30,365 nucleotides of DNA from a virus, in the IMG/VR virus record IMGVR_UViG_3300017917_001379, positions 1 to 30,365 of that record. One strand, given 5' to 3'. Below, piece after piece: positions 6,782 to 13,866 of the stretch (positions are counted from its first letter, which is position 1; each line of letters begins with the position of its first letter). Under the pieces are notes generated by a model. The model did not search any database. It was given only the letters and a program-made list of their open reading frames with translations, and had not been told where the DNA came from. The position numbers and the translations under genes are program-made.

Positions 6782-7648
6782 ATGTCAGAACAAATCGGAG
6801 CCCTTTACCCAACTCAAATTCCAGCTTATTCTGAAACGGCAGATATACAGGCTGCTTTTAGATTATATCACTATGGTTCTAGTGCATATGATACAGAAAA
6901 TGAAGATCCAGCAGAATTGGTTGAAGGATCTATTGCTTATACATTAAATGATTTTCAAAATCAAATTGATACAATTGATCCAGCTGGTAAAATTTCAGAA
7001 ACTATTATTGATGCCAAAGGTGATTTAATTGTTGGAGCTTCAAGCGATACCCCTTCTAAACTTTCTGTTGGTAGCAACAATTTTGTTTTAACTGCCGACA
7101 ATGCTCAAACCCTAGGAGTCAAGTGGGCTGCTCCAGATGTTTCTCAATCAAACGCAGTCACATTAACTAATAAAACTTTAACAAGTCCAATAGTTGATGG
7201 ATCTGGAATTATATTTGAAGGTGCAACTGCAGATGCATATGAAACAACTTTAACAGTTACAGATCCAACTGCAGATAGAACTATTACTTTACCAAACGCA
7301 ACTGGTACAGTTGATTTACAAGAGTTATCTTTTAATACTCAGTCTGGAACAACATATACTTTTGTTTTAGCAGATCAAAGCAAAATGATTACAGCATCTA
7401 ATGCTTCTGCACAAACTTATTCAATTCCTACAAATGCATCTGTTGCTTTTCCAGTGGGAACACAAATACATATAATTCAAATAGGGGCTGGACAAGTCAC
7501 TATTTCTGCAACTACCCCAGCCACAACAACGGTACTTTCATCATCATCCATTAATGCAAATAATCCAAAAACTAGGGTACAATATTCTTCAGCGACCTGT
7601 ATAAAGGCTGCTACGGACACATGGTACGTGATAGGTGATATAGTATGA
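6782..7648 (+). CDS. tail fibre with lectin-like C-terminal knob
   Basis: The 288-residue protein has an N-terminal region (1-90) with I-D-A-K-G-D-L-I-V-G, then one L-T-N-K-T-L-T-S-P repeat (about 126-134). [12 protein letters not shown] element is also present in two copies in the 18277 fibre. The C-terminal 110 residues match the C-terminus of that fibre (S-V-A-F-P-x-G-T-Q-I-H-I and A-T-D-T-W). The C-terminal domain is probably a trimeric knob that touches the receptor. It overlaps the next gene as ATGA, so both are made together. Confidence 0.75.
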   Translation: MSEQIGALYPTQIPAYSETADIQAAFRLYHYGSSAYDTENEDPAELVEGSIAYTLNDFQNQIDTIDPAGKISETIIDAKGDLIVGASSDTPSKLSVGSNNFVLTADNAQTLGVKWAAPDVSQSNAVTLTNKTLTSPIVDGSGIIFEGATADAYETTLTVTDPTADRTITLPNATGTVDLQELSFNTQSGTTYTFVLADQSKMITASNASAQTYSIPTNASVAFPVGTQIHIIQIGAGQVTISATTPATTTVLSSSSINANNPKTRVQYSSATCIKAATDTWYVIGDIV

Positions 7649-8490
7649 GAATATTAGGTATAGTTGCTTCTTCAGTATTTAAGACGTTTATTGATAATTT
7701 TAATAGAAGCACTTCAGGAAGTTTAGGAACTCCGTCTGGTGGTGGAGTCTGGATTGCTACAAGCGGAACATGGTCAGCAGATGGATCTAAAGCAACATCT
7801 GCCACTGCTGCATCATCTTATCCAATTGCATCTGCAGAACTTTATACTAATGCACCAACAATTGATCTAGATACAGATGGTGCTGGTGCTGGTGTAGCAT
7901 TTTGGGTTCAAGATTCTTCAAACTGGTATGGTGTAGTTCCTTGGAGAGCAACGGATACTGTTTATAGTCAACAAGCTAACTACGGTTCACAGTGTAATGC
8001 ATATTCACAAACGTGCAATGCGTATACTCAAGTGGGTCCTATTTGTACTGGAGCATATTCTATATTTACAAATAATAGATATGGAAAATATACTCTTTAT
8101 TGTAGAGAATTTGCCTATCAATCATCATGTAGCGCTTATGGATCATTATGTAATGCATATTCACAAACAACATCTTATTCTCAAATAACTTCATATGCTC
8201 AAGGTCAAAGATATTTAAGATTATTAAGAAATGTAGGCGGAACTGTAAGCACAGTAACTGATCAAGCAGTAAATGCTGCTGTAGCATCAATAAAAGTTAT
8301 TGTCAATTCTGCGGGAGCAATTACTGCTAGAGCCTATTCAAGTGCAGGTCAAACAAATCAAACTGGAAGTGATTTAACAAATACTCCAGTATCGCCTACA
8401 AGAGCAACAAAACATGGAATTATATTAGCCCCATCTGGCTCTGATACTCAACAAACCAAAGTTGATAACCTAAGCATGAAAGGAACATGA
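7645..8490 (+). CDS. beta-sandwich fibre protein with Cys-heptad insert
   Basis: This 281-residue protein has a lectin or LamG-like beta-sandwich (G-V-A-F-W-V-Q-D-S-S-N-W-Y-G-V-V) that is interrupted at about residues 107-185 by an insert with six cysteines (117, 124, 134, 153, 162, 169). The core continues with R-Y-L-R-L-L-R. Within the insert, Cys-Asn/Ser-Ala-Tyr heptads repeat in two pairs. The start ATG overlaps the upstream stop (ATGA). It is likely the last part of the fibre unit begun at 6782. The insert could form a disulfide- or metal-stabilised loop exposed to the receptor. Function by context only. Confidence 0.65.
   Translation: MRILGIVASSVFKTFIDNFNRSTSGSLGTPSGGGVWIATSGTWSADGSKATSATAASSYPIASAELYTNAPTIDLDTDGAGAGVAFWVQDSSNWYGVVPWRATDTVYSQQANYGSQCNAYSQTCNAYTQVGPICTGAYSIFTNNRYGKYTLYCREFAYQSSCSAYGSLCNAYSQTTSYSQITSYAQGQRYLRLLRNVGGTVSTVTDQAVNAAVASIKVIVNSAGAITARAYSSAGQTNQTGSDLTNTPVSPTRATKHGIILAPSGSDTQQTKVDNLSMKGT
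7993..8168. repeat. 20-base direct repeat encoding CNAYSQT
   Basis: TGTAATGCATATTCACAAAC occurs at 7993-8012 and again, identical, at 8149-8168. Each encodes the Cys-Asn-Ala-Tyr-Ser-Gln-Thr heptad, which points to recent duplication within the insert. Confidence 0.8.
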
Positions 8491-8502
8491 TATATATTAG
8501 TG

Positions 8503-8508
8503 TATAAT
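8503..8508 (+). promoter_or_regulatory. -10 element before 8533 gene
   Basis: TATAAT preceded directly by GTG, not the usual TGN. It gives a leader of about 18 bases carrying the Shine-Dalgarno AAAGGAGATA before ATG 8533. Confidence 0.55.
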
Positions 8509-8532
8509 ATATATTAGAAAAAAGGAGATAAA

Positions 8533-8898
8533 ATGCCACAAGCACCAAGAAACTATAAAGAATTACAAGTACCACCAAGTATTTTTACTTTACCCAAACA
8601 TATTGCTTTAATTATAGATGGAATTGTAGAAAATATACTTCATCTTAATGAAGATGAATATAATTTATTTATGTCAAATCCAAATATTGTTTTGTTAGAA
8701 CCAGAAACGTCAGACGGTATGTATACTATTCAAATTAGTAATGATTCTAAAACACAAAAATTTTATTTTACAGAACGAGATGCATCAATTATTTTATCAT
8801 CACCAACTTTTAAAGAAGTTAATATTAAATCAAGCGGTGGTCCAGATATTGGATATTTATATGATTTGGCAACAGATACCTTTACTGAAAATCAATAA
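8533..8898 (+). CDS. hypothetical protein (121 aa), probable virion-associated
   Basis: The product has no recognised domain. Residues 1-25 are Pro-rich and basic (M-P-Q-A-P-R-N-Y-K-E-L), the middle is alpha/beta with a hydrophobic I-A-L-I-I-D-G-I-V, and the end carries G-P-D-I-G-Y-L-Y-D-L-A-T. A good Shine-Dalgarno lies upstream. It is the last gene before the accessory cassette and follows the fibre unit. A structural or chaperone role for fibres is possible but is only a guess from position. Confidence 0.55.
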   Translation: MPQAPRNYKELQVPPSIFTLPKHIALIIDGIVENILHLNEDEYNLFMSNPNIVLLEPETSDGMYTIQISNDSKTQKFYFTERDASIILSSPTFKEVNIKSSGGPDIGYLYDLATDTFTENQ

Positions 8899-8911
8899 AA
8901 AAATAATTTAA

Positions 8912-8917
8912 TATACT
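8912..8917 (+). promoter_or_regulatory. -10 element of accessory cassette
   Basis: TATACT followed by a TATAGGGGTGAT stretch. The predicted start point is about 8924, so the transcript would begin within the GGGGTGAT Shine-Dalgarno and read ATT at 8934. Confidence 0.45.
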
Positions 8918-8933
8918 ATAGGGGTGATAAAAA

Positions 8934-9638
8934 ATTAAGTATACTTATTTTATTTCAGATCCACGATCTGCAAATTATATATTACCAGTTTCAGCAAAAG
9001 AATTAATTCCAGAATGGTACAAAAAGTCAGAAAAGTTTTGGATTGATATAGATACTGAAAGACCTGGAATAAAATCTTGTATTCCAATATTAGATGCATT
9101 AATATCTGGATATTTTTTATTAACCCAAGTTGACATTTATATAGAAAAAGATAATAATGGGTCAATATCTATAAATTATGGAAATGATAATTTAAATGAT
9201 TATGATTTTATTTCAGAAAGACCAGATGATTTAGGAAAAAATATGCCAAGACCAGCTGGACATTTAAGAAATCATTTAGTTTGGACTTCAAATTGGGCTT
9301 GGAAAACTCCAAAAGGGTACAGTATGTTAGTTACACACCCACTAAATGGTTGGCACTTACCTTTTACAACCATGTCTGCAATAATTGATAGTGATAAATT
9401 TAATGGTCCAGGAAATATACCATTTTTTTTAAAAAAAGATTTTGAAGGTATAATTCCAAAAGGAACTCCATATGCTCAACTTATTCCAATAAAAAGAAAA
9501 AAATGGACTATGGTATATAGTAAAAAATTAACAGATTCTATGATGTATAATGGTGTAGAAAATACAAGTGGTTTATATAAAGAACGAACTTGGGAAAAAA
9601 AAATATATTTAACAAAGGATGAAAATGAAAGAGAATGA
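8934..9638 (+). CDS. TPKGYS-family phage protein, paralogue 3 (ATT start)
   Basis: No ATG, GTG or TTG is available between the in-frame stop at 8928-8930 and the internal ATG at 9243, yet the protein clearly continues upstream. Residues P-V-S-A-K-E-L-I-P-E-W-Y match P-Y-S-A-K-K-Y-I-P-S-W-W of the 2157 paralogue. ATT at 8934, five bases after GGGGTGAT (a near-perfect anti-SD match), is the best start and gives 234 residues. T-P-K-G-Y-S is at 125-130, A-I-I-D-S-D at 149-154 and P-K-G-T-P ... I-P-I-K-R at 175-188. First gene of the sugar/sulfotransferase cassette. Function unknown. Confidence 0.72.
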   Translation: MKYTYFISDPRSANYILPVSAKELIPEWYKKSEKFWIDIDTERPGIKSCIPILDALISGYFLLTQVDIYIEKDNNGSISINYGNDNLNDYDFISERPDDLGKNMPRPAGHLRNHLVWTSNWAWKTPKGYSMLVTHPLNGWHLPFTTMSAIIDSDKFNGPGNIPFFLKKDFEGIIPKGTPYAQLIPIKRKKWTMVYSKKLTDSMMYNGVENTSGLYKERTWEKKIYLTKDENERE

Positions 9639-10377
9639 AAAAGTTGCTATAGGATGGATAGATGGAGGATCAATAACTAGTGGATTTGCATCATACATAT
9701 CACAATTATTATTACATAGAAATAATATAATAAGCGATGTTGTTGTTGGTACAGGTCCATATCTATCATCAAATAGAAATAAAATGGTAGAACTTTTTTT
9801 AAACGGCACAAAAGCAGAGTGGCTATTGTCATTAGATAGCGACCTTCTTATTGATTTAGATTCATTTGATAAATTAGTTGAATCTGCAGATTCTGAAAAA
9901 CATGGAATAATTGCAGGAAAATATTTTTTACCAATAGGAAATCAAGTAGTTTTAGCAGCTCAAAAATTTAATAATGAAACTAAAGATATAGGGATTTGGA
10001 TTGATGGAGATGATCCAGATTTAAAAAAGAAGATAATAAATGGCCTTCATTCTGTAGGTGCTGGATATATGCTAGTTCATAGATCTGTTTTTGAAACAAT
10101 ATCAATGAATATAGGTACATCATGGCCATGGTTTCAAGATTATTGGGTTGAATATCCTTATAATTCTTGGATTACAGATGATATTCATTTTTGTAATTTA
10201 GCAAGACAATATGGTTTTAATATTGCACTATGTACAAATGCAACATCAACTCATTTAAAAACAGCATATATTAATGAATCTACTTTTATTAGTGCTCAAA
10301 ATTATACAAAATGGTTACATGATAAAAATTTTAAACCAGAGTCTAAAAAAAGTTGGATGGTAAGAGGTAAAAGATAG
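9619..10377 (+). CDS. GT-A-fold glycosyltransferase (family 2-like)
   Basis: The 252-residue protein looks like a GT-A glycosyltransferase. A hydrophobic strand and W-L-L-S-L-D-S-D-L-L place the DxD-type Asp73-Ser74-Asp75, which binds the nucleotide-sugar metal. G-A-G-Y-M-L-V-H-R-S-V-F at 148-159 is the acceptor-site segment typical of these phage enzymes, and W-I-T-D-D-I-H-F-C (184-192) carries likely catalytic acids. It overlaps the upstream gene by 20 bases; ATG 9619 and ATG 9625 are both possible, the latter having AAAGGA in front. It would transfer a sugar, perhaps made by the dehydratase downstream, to a virion or cell-surface acceptor. Acceptor unknown. Confidence 0.82.
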   Translation: MKMKENEKVAIGWIDGGSITSGFASYISQLLLHRNNIISDVVVGTGPYLSSNRNKMVELFLNGTKAEWLLSLDSDLLIDLDSFDKLVESADSEKHGIIAGKYFLPIGNQVVLAAQKFNNETKDIGIWIDGDDPDLKKKIINGLHSVGAGYMLVHRSVFETISMNIGTSWPWFQDYWVEYPYNSWITDDIHFCNLARQYGFNIALCTNATSTHLKTAYINESTFISAQNYTKWLHDKNFKPESKKSWMVRGKR

Positions 10378-10378
10378 T

Positions 10379-11407
10379 ATGAAAGTTTTATTAACTGGTG
10401 CTGGTGGATTTGTTGGGCATCATACTTTATCACATTTATTAAAAACAACAAATTGGGATTTTGTTGTAACTGATTCATTTAAACACCAAGGTATATCTTC
10501 TAGACTTAGAGCTGTTTTTGAAGAATTACCAAATGAAATCAAAAGAGTAAAAGTGGTAACACATGATCTTGTATCTCCAATTGATTCCGTTACATCGCAT
10601 GAGTTTGGAAAAATAGATACAATTATAAATATGGCATCAGATTCTCATGTTGATAGATCAATTCAAAATCCTAGACCATTTGTTGAAAATAATATAGCAT
10701 TAATGTTAACAATGGTAGACTATGCACGAACATTAGATAGTTTAAAATGTTTTATTCAAGTATCCACTGACGAGGTATATGGTCCAGCCCCATATGGTAC
10801 TTTTCATAAAGAATGGGAACCACTTATACCATCTAATCCATATTCTGCAAGTAAAATGGGACAAGAGGCAATAGCAAATGCATATTGGAGATCATATGGT
10901 TTACCTATGGTAATAACAAATACAATGAATATAATTGGAGAAAGACAAGATTCTGAAAAATTTGTCCCTAAAACTGTAAAAAGTCTTTTATTTGGAAAAC
11001 CAATTACTGTTCATTCTAGTTTTATAGATAATAAATGGGTATCTGGAAGTAGATTTTATTTACATGCAAGAAATCAAGCAGATGCACTTCGGCATTTAAT
11101 TGAATATTTTTATAATAAACCACATAGATATTTAGATGGATTATCTAAACCAGAAAGATTTAATGTTAAAGGTGAAATAGAAATATCTAATGATGAAATG
11201 GCTTTTATGATTGCTGATATTTTAGGTATAGAAAAAGAAAAAGCTGTTGAATATGTTAATGTAGAAAACAGTAGACCTGGACATGATTTAAGATATGCTC
11301 TTGATGGATCTAAATTAGAAAGTATTGGATGGAAACCTCCAGTACCCTTTAGAGAATCTTTAGAAAGAACTGTTATGTGGACAAAAAATAATCAAGAGTG
11401 GCTATAA
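10379..11407 (+). CDS. RmlB-like NAD-dependent sugar-nucleotide dehydratase
   Basis: An extended short-chain dehydrogenase of 342 residues. The NAD-binding glycine motif G-A-G-G-F-V-G is at 7-13, S-D-S-H-V-D-R-S-I at 87-95, S-T-D-E-V-Y-G at 129-135, and the catalytic Tyr155-x-x-x-Lys159 in Y-S-A-S-K. These are the signature elements of dTDP-glucose 4,6-dehydratase (RmlB), which makes 4-keto-6-deoxy sugars, though UDP-sugar relatives share them. Length is typical. It starts one base after the glycosyltransferase stop, and its stop overlaps the ribbon gene (TAATG). Substrate is inferred from the family, not proved. Confidence 0.88.
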   Translation: MKVLLTGAGGFVGHHTLSHLLKTTNWDFVVTDSFKHQGISSRLRAVFEELPNEIKRVKVVTHDLVSPIDSVTSHEFGKIDTIINMASDSHVDRSIQNPRPFVENNIALMLTMVDYARTLDSLKCFIQVSTDEVYGPAPYGTFHKEWEPLIPSNPYSASKMGQEAIANAYWRSYGLPMVITNTMNIIGERQDSEKFVPKTVKSLLFGKPITVHSSFIDNKWVSGSRFYLHARNQADALRHLIEYFYNKPHRYLDGLSKPERFNVKGEIEISNDEMAFMIADILGIEKEKAVEYVNVENSRPGHDLRYALDGSKLESIGWKPPVPFRESLERTVMWTKNNQEWL

Positions 11408-11643
11408 TGTCTGAAGATAGACAAGTAAGACCATGGGATTTTTTTAAAGAAGATACAATGTATGCTTCTGATAAAATTGCAGAAGAAAGAATGTCTATTT
11501 GTAATAATTGTGAATTTTTTTTTAAATTTACAAAACAGTGTAAAGTATGTATGTGTGTAATGCCATGGAAAGCAACGCTTGCAGATGCAACTTGTCCTAA
11601 AGGAAAATGGGGCAAAACCACAGATTATAAAAAAGAAATATGA
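11407..11643 (+). CDS. six-cysteine zinc-ribbon-like small protein, copy 2
   Basis: From ATG 11407 (TAATG overlap) the product is 78 residues; an upstream GTG at 11398 is less likely. Cysteines at 32, 35, 45, 48, 50 and 63 have exactly the spacing of the minus-strand paralogue, and V-R-P-W-D-F and C-P-K-G-K-W frame the motif as there. It should bind metal. It sits between the dehydratase and the sulfotransferases, while the other copy sits before two TPKGYS genes, so the ribbon and TPKGYS families travel together. Function unknown. Confidence 0.78.
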   Translation: MSEDRQVRPWDFFKEDTMYASDKIAEERMSICNNCEFFFKFTKQCKVCMCVMPWKATLADATCPKGKWGKTTDYKKEI

Positions 11644-12431
11644 TTAGTTCAAGAAGTCAATATTATGATTTTGATAACATAGATTTTTATCATTTGCATA
11701 TAATGAAAACTGGTGGAATACATTTACATAATTTTTTATTTAATAATGTAACAAATATATTAGTAAAAAATAATGTAAAAGTTTTTAATCAAAGAGTTCG
11801 TGGACATTTTGCTTGGGAACCTGCAAACAACAACACATATATAATTTCTACTTTTAGGGACCCAGTAAAAAGATCAGTTAGTCATTTTATGTATTTAATT
11901 AATCAAGTATATGTAATAGAAAACAATAAAAAAAAACCTACAATTTTTGATAGATCAGTAAATGATCATGGTTTATTTCATATTAAAAATTTTGAAAATC
12001 CAACAATAGATGATTTTTTTATTTGGTTTTATCAAAAAAAAGACATTTTATCAAATTTTCAAATAAAAAATTTATATAACGATAATCATTATATTTTAGA
12101 TGCATCTAATTTACATTTAACAAATTTTAATATATCTAGTTTTAATTTAAATACAGCAATGCAAAATTTATCAAAAATTAATATATTAATAAAAACTGAA
12201 AATCTTACAAATGAAATTTTATCTAAAAGCGCAATAAAAATTTTTAATAATTTTAATATAAATTATAATATTGATTTTAAATTTCCAGATAAAAAAATTA
12301 ATTATCATCAACCATCTTATGATTTTTTTACTAAATTATCAAAAGATAACATTAAAGAAATAGAGTTATTAAATTCAGATGATATGAATATATATAATAC
12401 TAATTCATATTTTACATCTTTTGAAAGTTAA
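11640..12431 (+). CDS. PAPS-type sulfotransferase, copy 1
   Basis: The 263-residue protein carries a 5'-phosphosulfate loop-like H-I-M-K-T-G-G-I-H-L (residues 20-29) and a 3'-phosphate-binding S-T-F-R-D-P-V-K-R-S-V-S-H-F (70-83) with Arg73, Asp74 and Ser81. This is the pattern of Golgi-type and bacterial sulfotransferases (Sulfotransfer_2/3 families), which transfer sulfate from PAPS to sugars. The loop lacks the usual Thr-Ser after K-T-G-G, having Ile-His, so activity may be altered. It is extremely AT-rich with many Asn, Lys and Ile codons, and overlaps the ribbon gene (ATGA). The 12435 copy is its tandem paralogue. Confidence 0.78.
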   Translation: MISSRSQYYDFDNIDFYHLHIMKTGGIHLHNFLFNNVTNILVKNNVKVFNQRVRGHFAWEPANNNTYIISTFRDPVKRSVSHFMYLINQVYVIENNKKKPTIFDRSVNDHGLFHIKNFENPTIDDFFIWFYQKKDILSNFQIKNLYNDNHYILDASNLHLTNFNISSFNLNTAMQNLSKINILIKTENLTNEILSKSAIKIFNNFNINYNIDFKFPDKKINYHQPSYDFFTKLSKDNIKEIELLNSDDMNIYNTNSYFTSFES

Positions 12432-12434
12432 AAT

Positions 12435-13175
12435 ATGCAAAAAAAAATTTTTTATCATTTACATATACCAAAAACTGGCGGAACATCATTAAATTTATTT
12501 CTTAATAAAACAATATATCCTATTTTAAAATCTAATAATATAGAAATATACACACAAAATAATAATATTGATATTATACCAATAAGTCACAATGGTTGGA
12601 AACCTATAAATAATAATATATATATAATTTCATCAATGAGAGACCCTGTAAAAAGATGCATAAGTCAATATGTTTTTCTTGATAATTTTAAAAAAAATAA
12701 TAATTTTGATATAGCAAATACAGATATAAATAAAAAAACTTTTTTAGAATGGTTTTATAAAAATGAAAATATTTTATCTAACTATCAATTAAAAAATTTA
12801 TTTTACTGTCAAGATGGCTCGTTTTATCCAGAAGAACTAGATGGAAATTCACCTGAAATAAATATTAATGTTTTGCCAATAGAAATAATAAAAAAAAATC
12901 TATCAAAAATTAATATATTAATAAAAACTGAAAATATAACAGAATTAAATTTAAAATTAATGTATTATAAAATATTAAAAGATTTTAATATTGATATTAA
13001 AGAAAAGTATGAATATAAAGAAAATATTAAACAATATGTAAATAATAAATCATTAGATATATATAACTCTTTAACAAAATCTGAAATTAATTTTATAGAA
13101 GTTATAAATAGTATAGAATTAGAAATATATAATACAGAAAGTTATTTTACTAAATTTGAAGATACCCCCCAATAA
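12435..13175 (+). CDS. PAPS-type sulfotransferase, copy 2
   Basis: This 246-residue paralogue has an intact 5'-phosphosulfate loop H-I-P-K-T-G-G-T-S-L (10-19, Lys13, Thr14, Gly15, Gly16, Thr17, Ser18) and a 3' motif M-R-D-P-V-K-R-C-I-S-Q-Y (68-79, Arg69, Ser77). It shares with copy 1 I-L-S-N-x-Q-x-K-N-L, L-S-K-I-N-I-L-I-K-T-E-N and a Y-N-T-x-S-Y-F-T-x-F-E ending. It is likely a carbohydrate O-sulfotransferase acting with the neighbouring glycosyltransferase and dehydratase. The stop lies inside the terminator hairpin. PAPS would have to come from the host, since no APS kinase is seen in the window. Confidence 0.84.
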   Translation: MQKKIFYHLHIPKTGGTSLNLFLNKTIYPILKSNNIEIYTQNNNIDIIPISHNGWKPINNNIYIISSMRDPVKRCISQYVFLDNFKKNNNFDIANTDINKKTFLEWFYKNENILSNYQLKNLFYCQDGSFYPEELDGNSPEININVLPIEIIKKNLSKINILIKTENITELNLKLMYYKILKDFNIDIKEKYEYKENIKQYVNNKSLDIYNSLTKSEINFIEVINSIELEIYNTESYFTKFEDTPQ

Positions 13176-13185
13176 AGGGGGGCAT
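13161..13185. terminator. bidirectional terminator-like hairpin
   Basis: GATACCCCCC, loop AATAAA, then GGGGGGCATC: a stem of nine pairs plus one mismatch between the convergent sulfotransferase and lysin genes. T-tracts on both sides are weak, so termination strength is unclear. The sulfotransferase stop lies in the loop. Confidence 0.65.
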
Positions 13186-13190
13186 CATTC

Positions 13191-13751
13191 TTAGTGAGGG
13201 AATTTAGCCATCCACTCCAACGTTTTTGAAGTAACGCCTTTCCAGGCACTCCAATTCTCCCCACCGTTTGACATTTTATATGCTATTTGTGCATTAACAA
13301 CTGGATTAAATAGGTCTACATTGTGTTCTAAATTATATTTATCACGACGATCAGAACCCATCATTCCAAGCATATTTATTTGAAAAATACCATAAGAACT
13401 GTCTCCAGTTTTAGTATTTCCATTAAATGCAAAAGGTCTTCCATTGCTTTCTTTTTTAGCAATAGCCCACGCCTCCTTTAGATTTTGACCTTCAAAACCT
13501 ACTAAAGATAATAGATTTTTTAGATCTTTGTCAGATAGAGTTATAGCATTTGCATATTTTTCTAACTGATCTTCTTTAGCCTTAGAAACGATTTTGGCCA
13601 CTTGCGTGGCCTCTATTGATTCTTCTAGCACGATAGATTTACTATCTAATCGGTTTTCAGAAGCATTAGCCACATTTGACCAAACGCCAAACATAGCTAA
13701 AATGCTGAGTGTGCCAATGACTTGTTTATTATTTCTCATAAAGTCAATCAT
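13191..13751 (-). CDS. exported lysozyme/transglycosylase-like muralytic enzyme
   Basis: The 186-residue product has a membrane or signal segment (about 11-28) ending in A-N-A, with a likely cleavage after Ala30. A Lys/Glu-rich linker follows (about 31-75), and then a soluble transglycosylase-type domain (about 88-180). In it, E101 of A-K-K-E-S-N-G-R is the expected catalytic acid, S-Y-G-I-F-Q-I-N (119-126) is the conserved strand, and N-V-D-L-F-N-P-V-V-N-A and N-W-S-A-W follow. It cleaves peptidoglycan glycan strands. It is the only minus-strand gene in this half, with a strong promoter, a 5' hairpin and an AAGGAGG ribosome site. It may be the lysin, or an exported virion or host-surface enzyme. 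Confidence 0.85.
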   Translation of the reverse strand: MIDFMRNNKQVIGTLSILAMFGVWSNVANASENRLDSKSIVLEESIEATQVAKIVSKAKEDQLEKYANAITLSDKDLKNLLSLVGFEGQNLKEAWAIAKKESNGRPFAFNGNTKTGDSSYGIFQINMLGMMGSDRRDKYNLEHNVDLFNPVVNAQIAYKMSNGGENWSAWKGVTSKTLEWMAKFPH

Positions 13752-13771
13752 TGTTCCTCCTTAGAAACAAA

Positions 13772-13790
13772 TGACACCATTAAGGTGTCA
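13772..13790 (-). promoter_or_regulatory. 5'-terminal hairpin of lysin mRNA
   Basis: A perfect seven-pair inverted repeat, TGACACC with GGTGTCA around a five-base loop. Its first base (13790 on the minus strand) is the predicted start point, the seventh base after the -10 hexamer. Confidence 0.6.
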
Positions 13791-13796
13791 TAGACT

Positions 13797-13826
13797 AGTA
13801 TAGCAGAATCTTATATTTTTTGTCAA
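13797..13826 (-). promoter_or_regulatory. sigma70-type promoter of lysin gene
   Basis: On the minus strand, TTGACA (13826-13821), an 18-base spacer and TATACT (13802-13797). Of the promoters I can see, only this one has a consensus -35 hexamer. Confidence 0.85.
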
Positions 13827-13848
13827 GATGTGAAAATTATTGTTTTAA

Positions 13849-13857
13849 TGCTATAAT
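13849..13857 (+). promoter_or_regulatory. extended -10 promoter for 13867 unit
   Basis: TGCTATAAT ends nine bases before ATG 13867, so at most two or three leader bases. It drives the coupled genes 13867-15034. Confidence 0.68.
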
Positions 13858-13866
13858 TAGGATATC

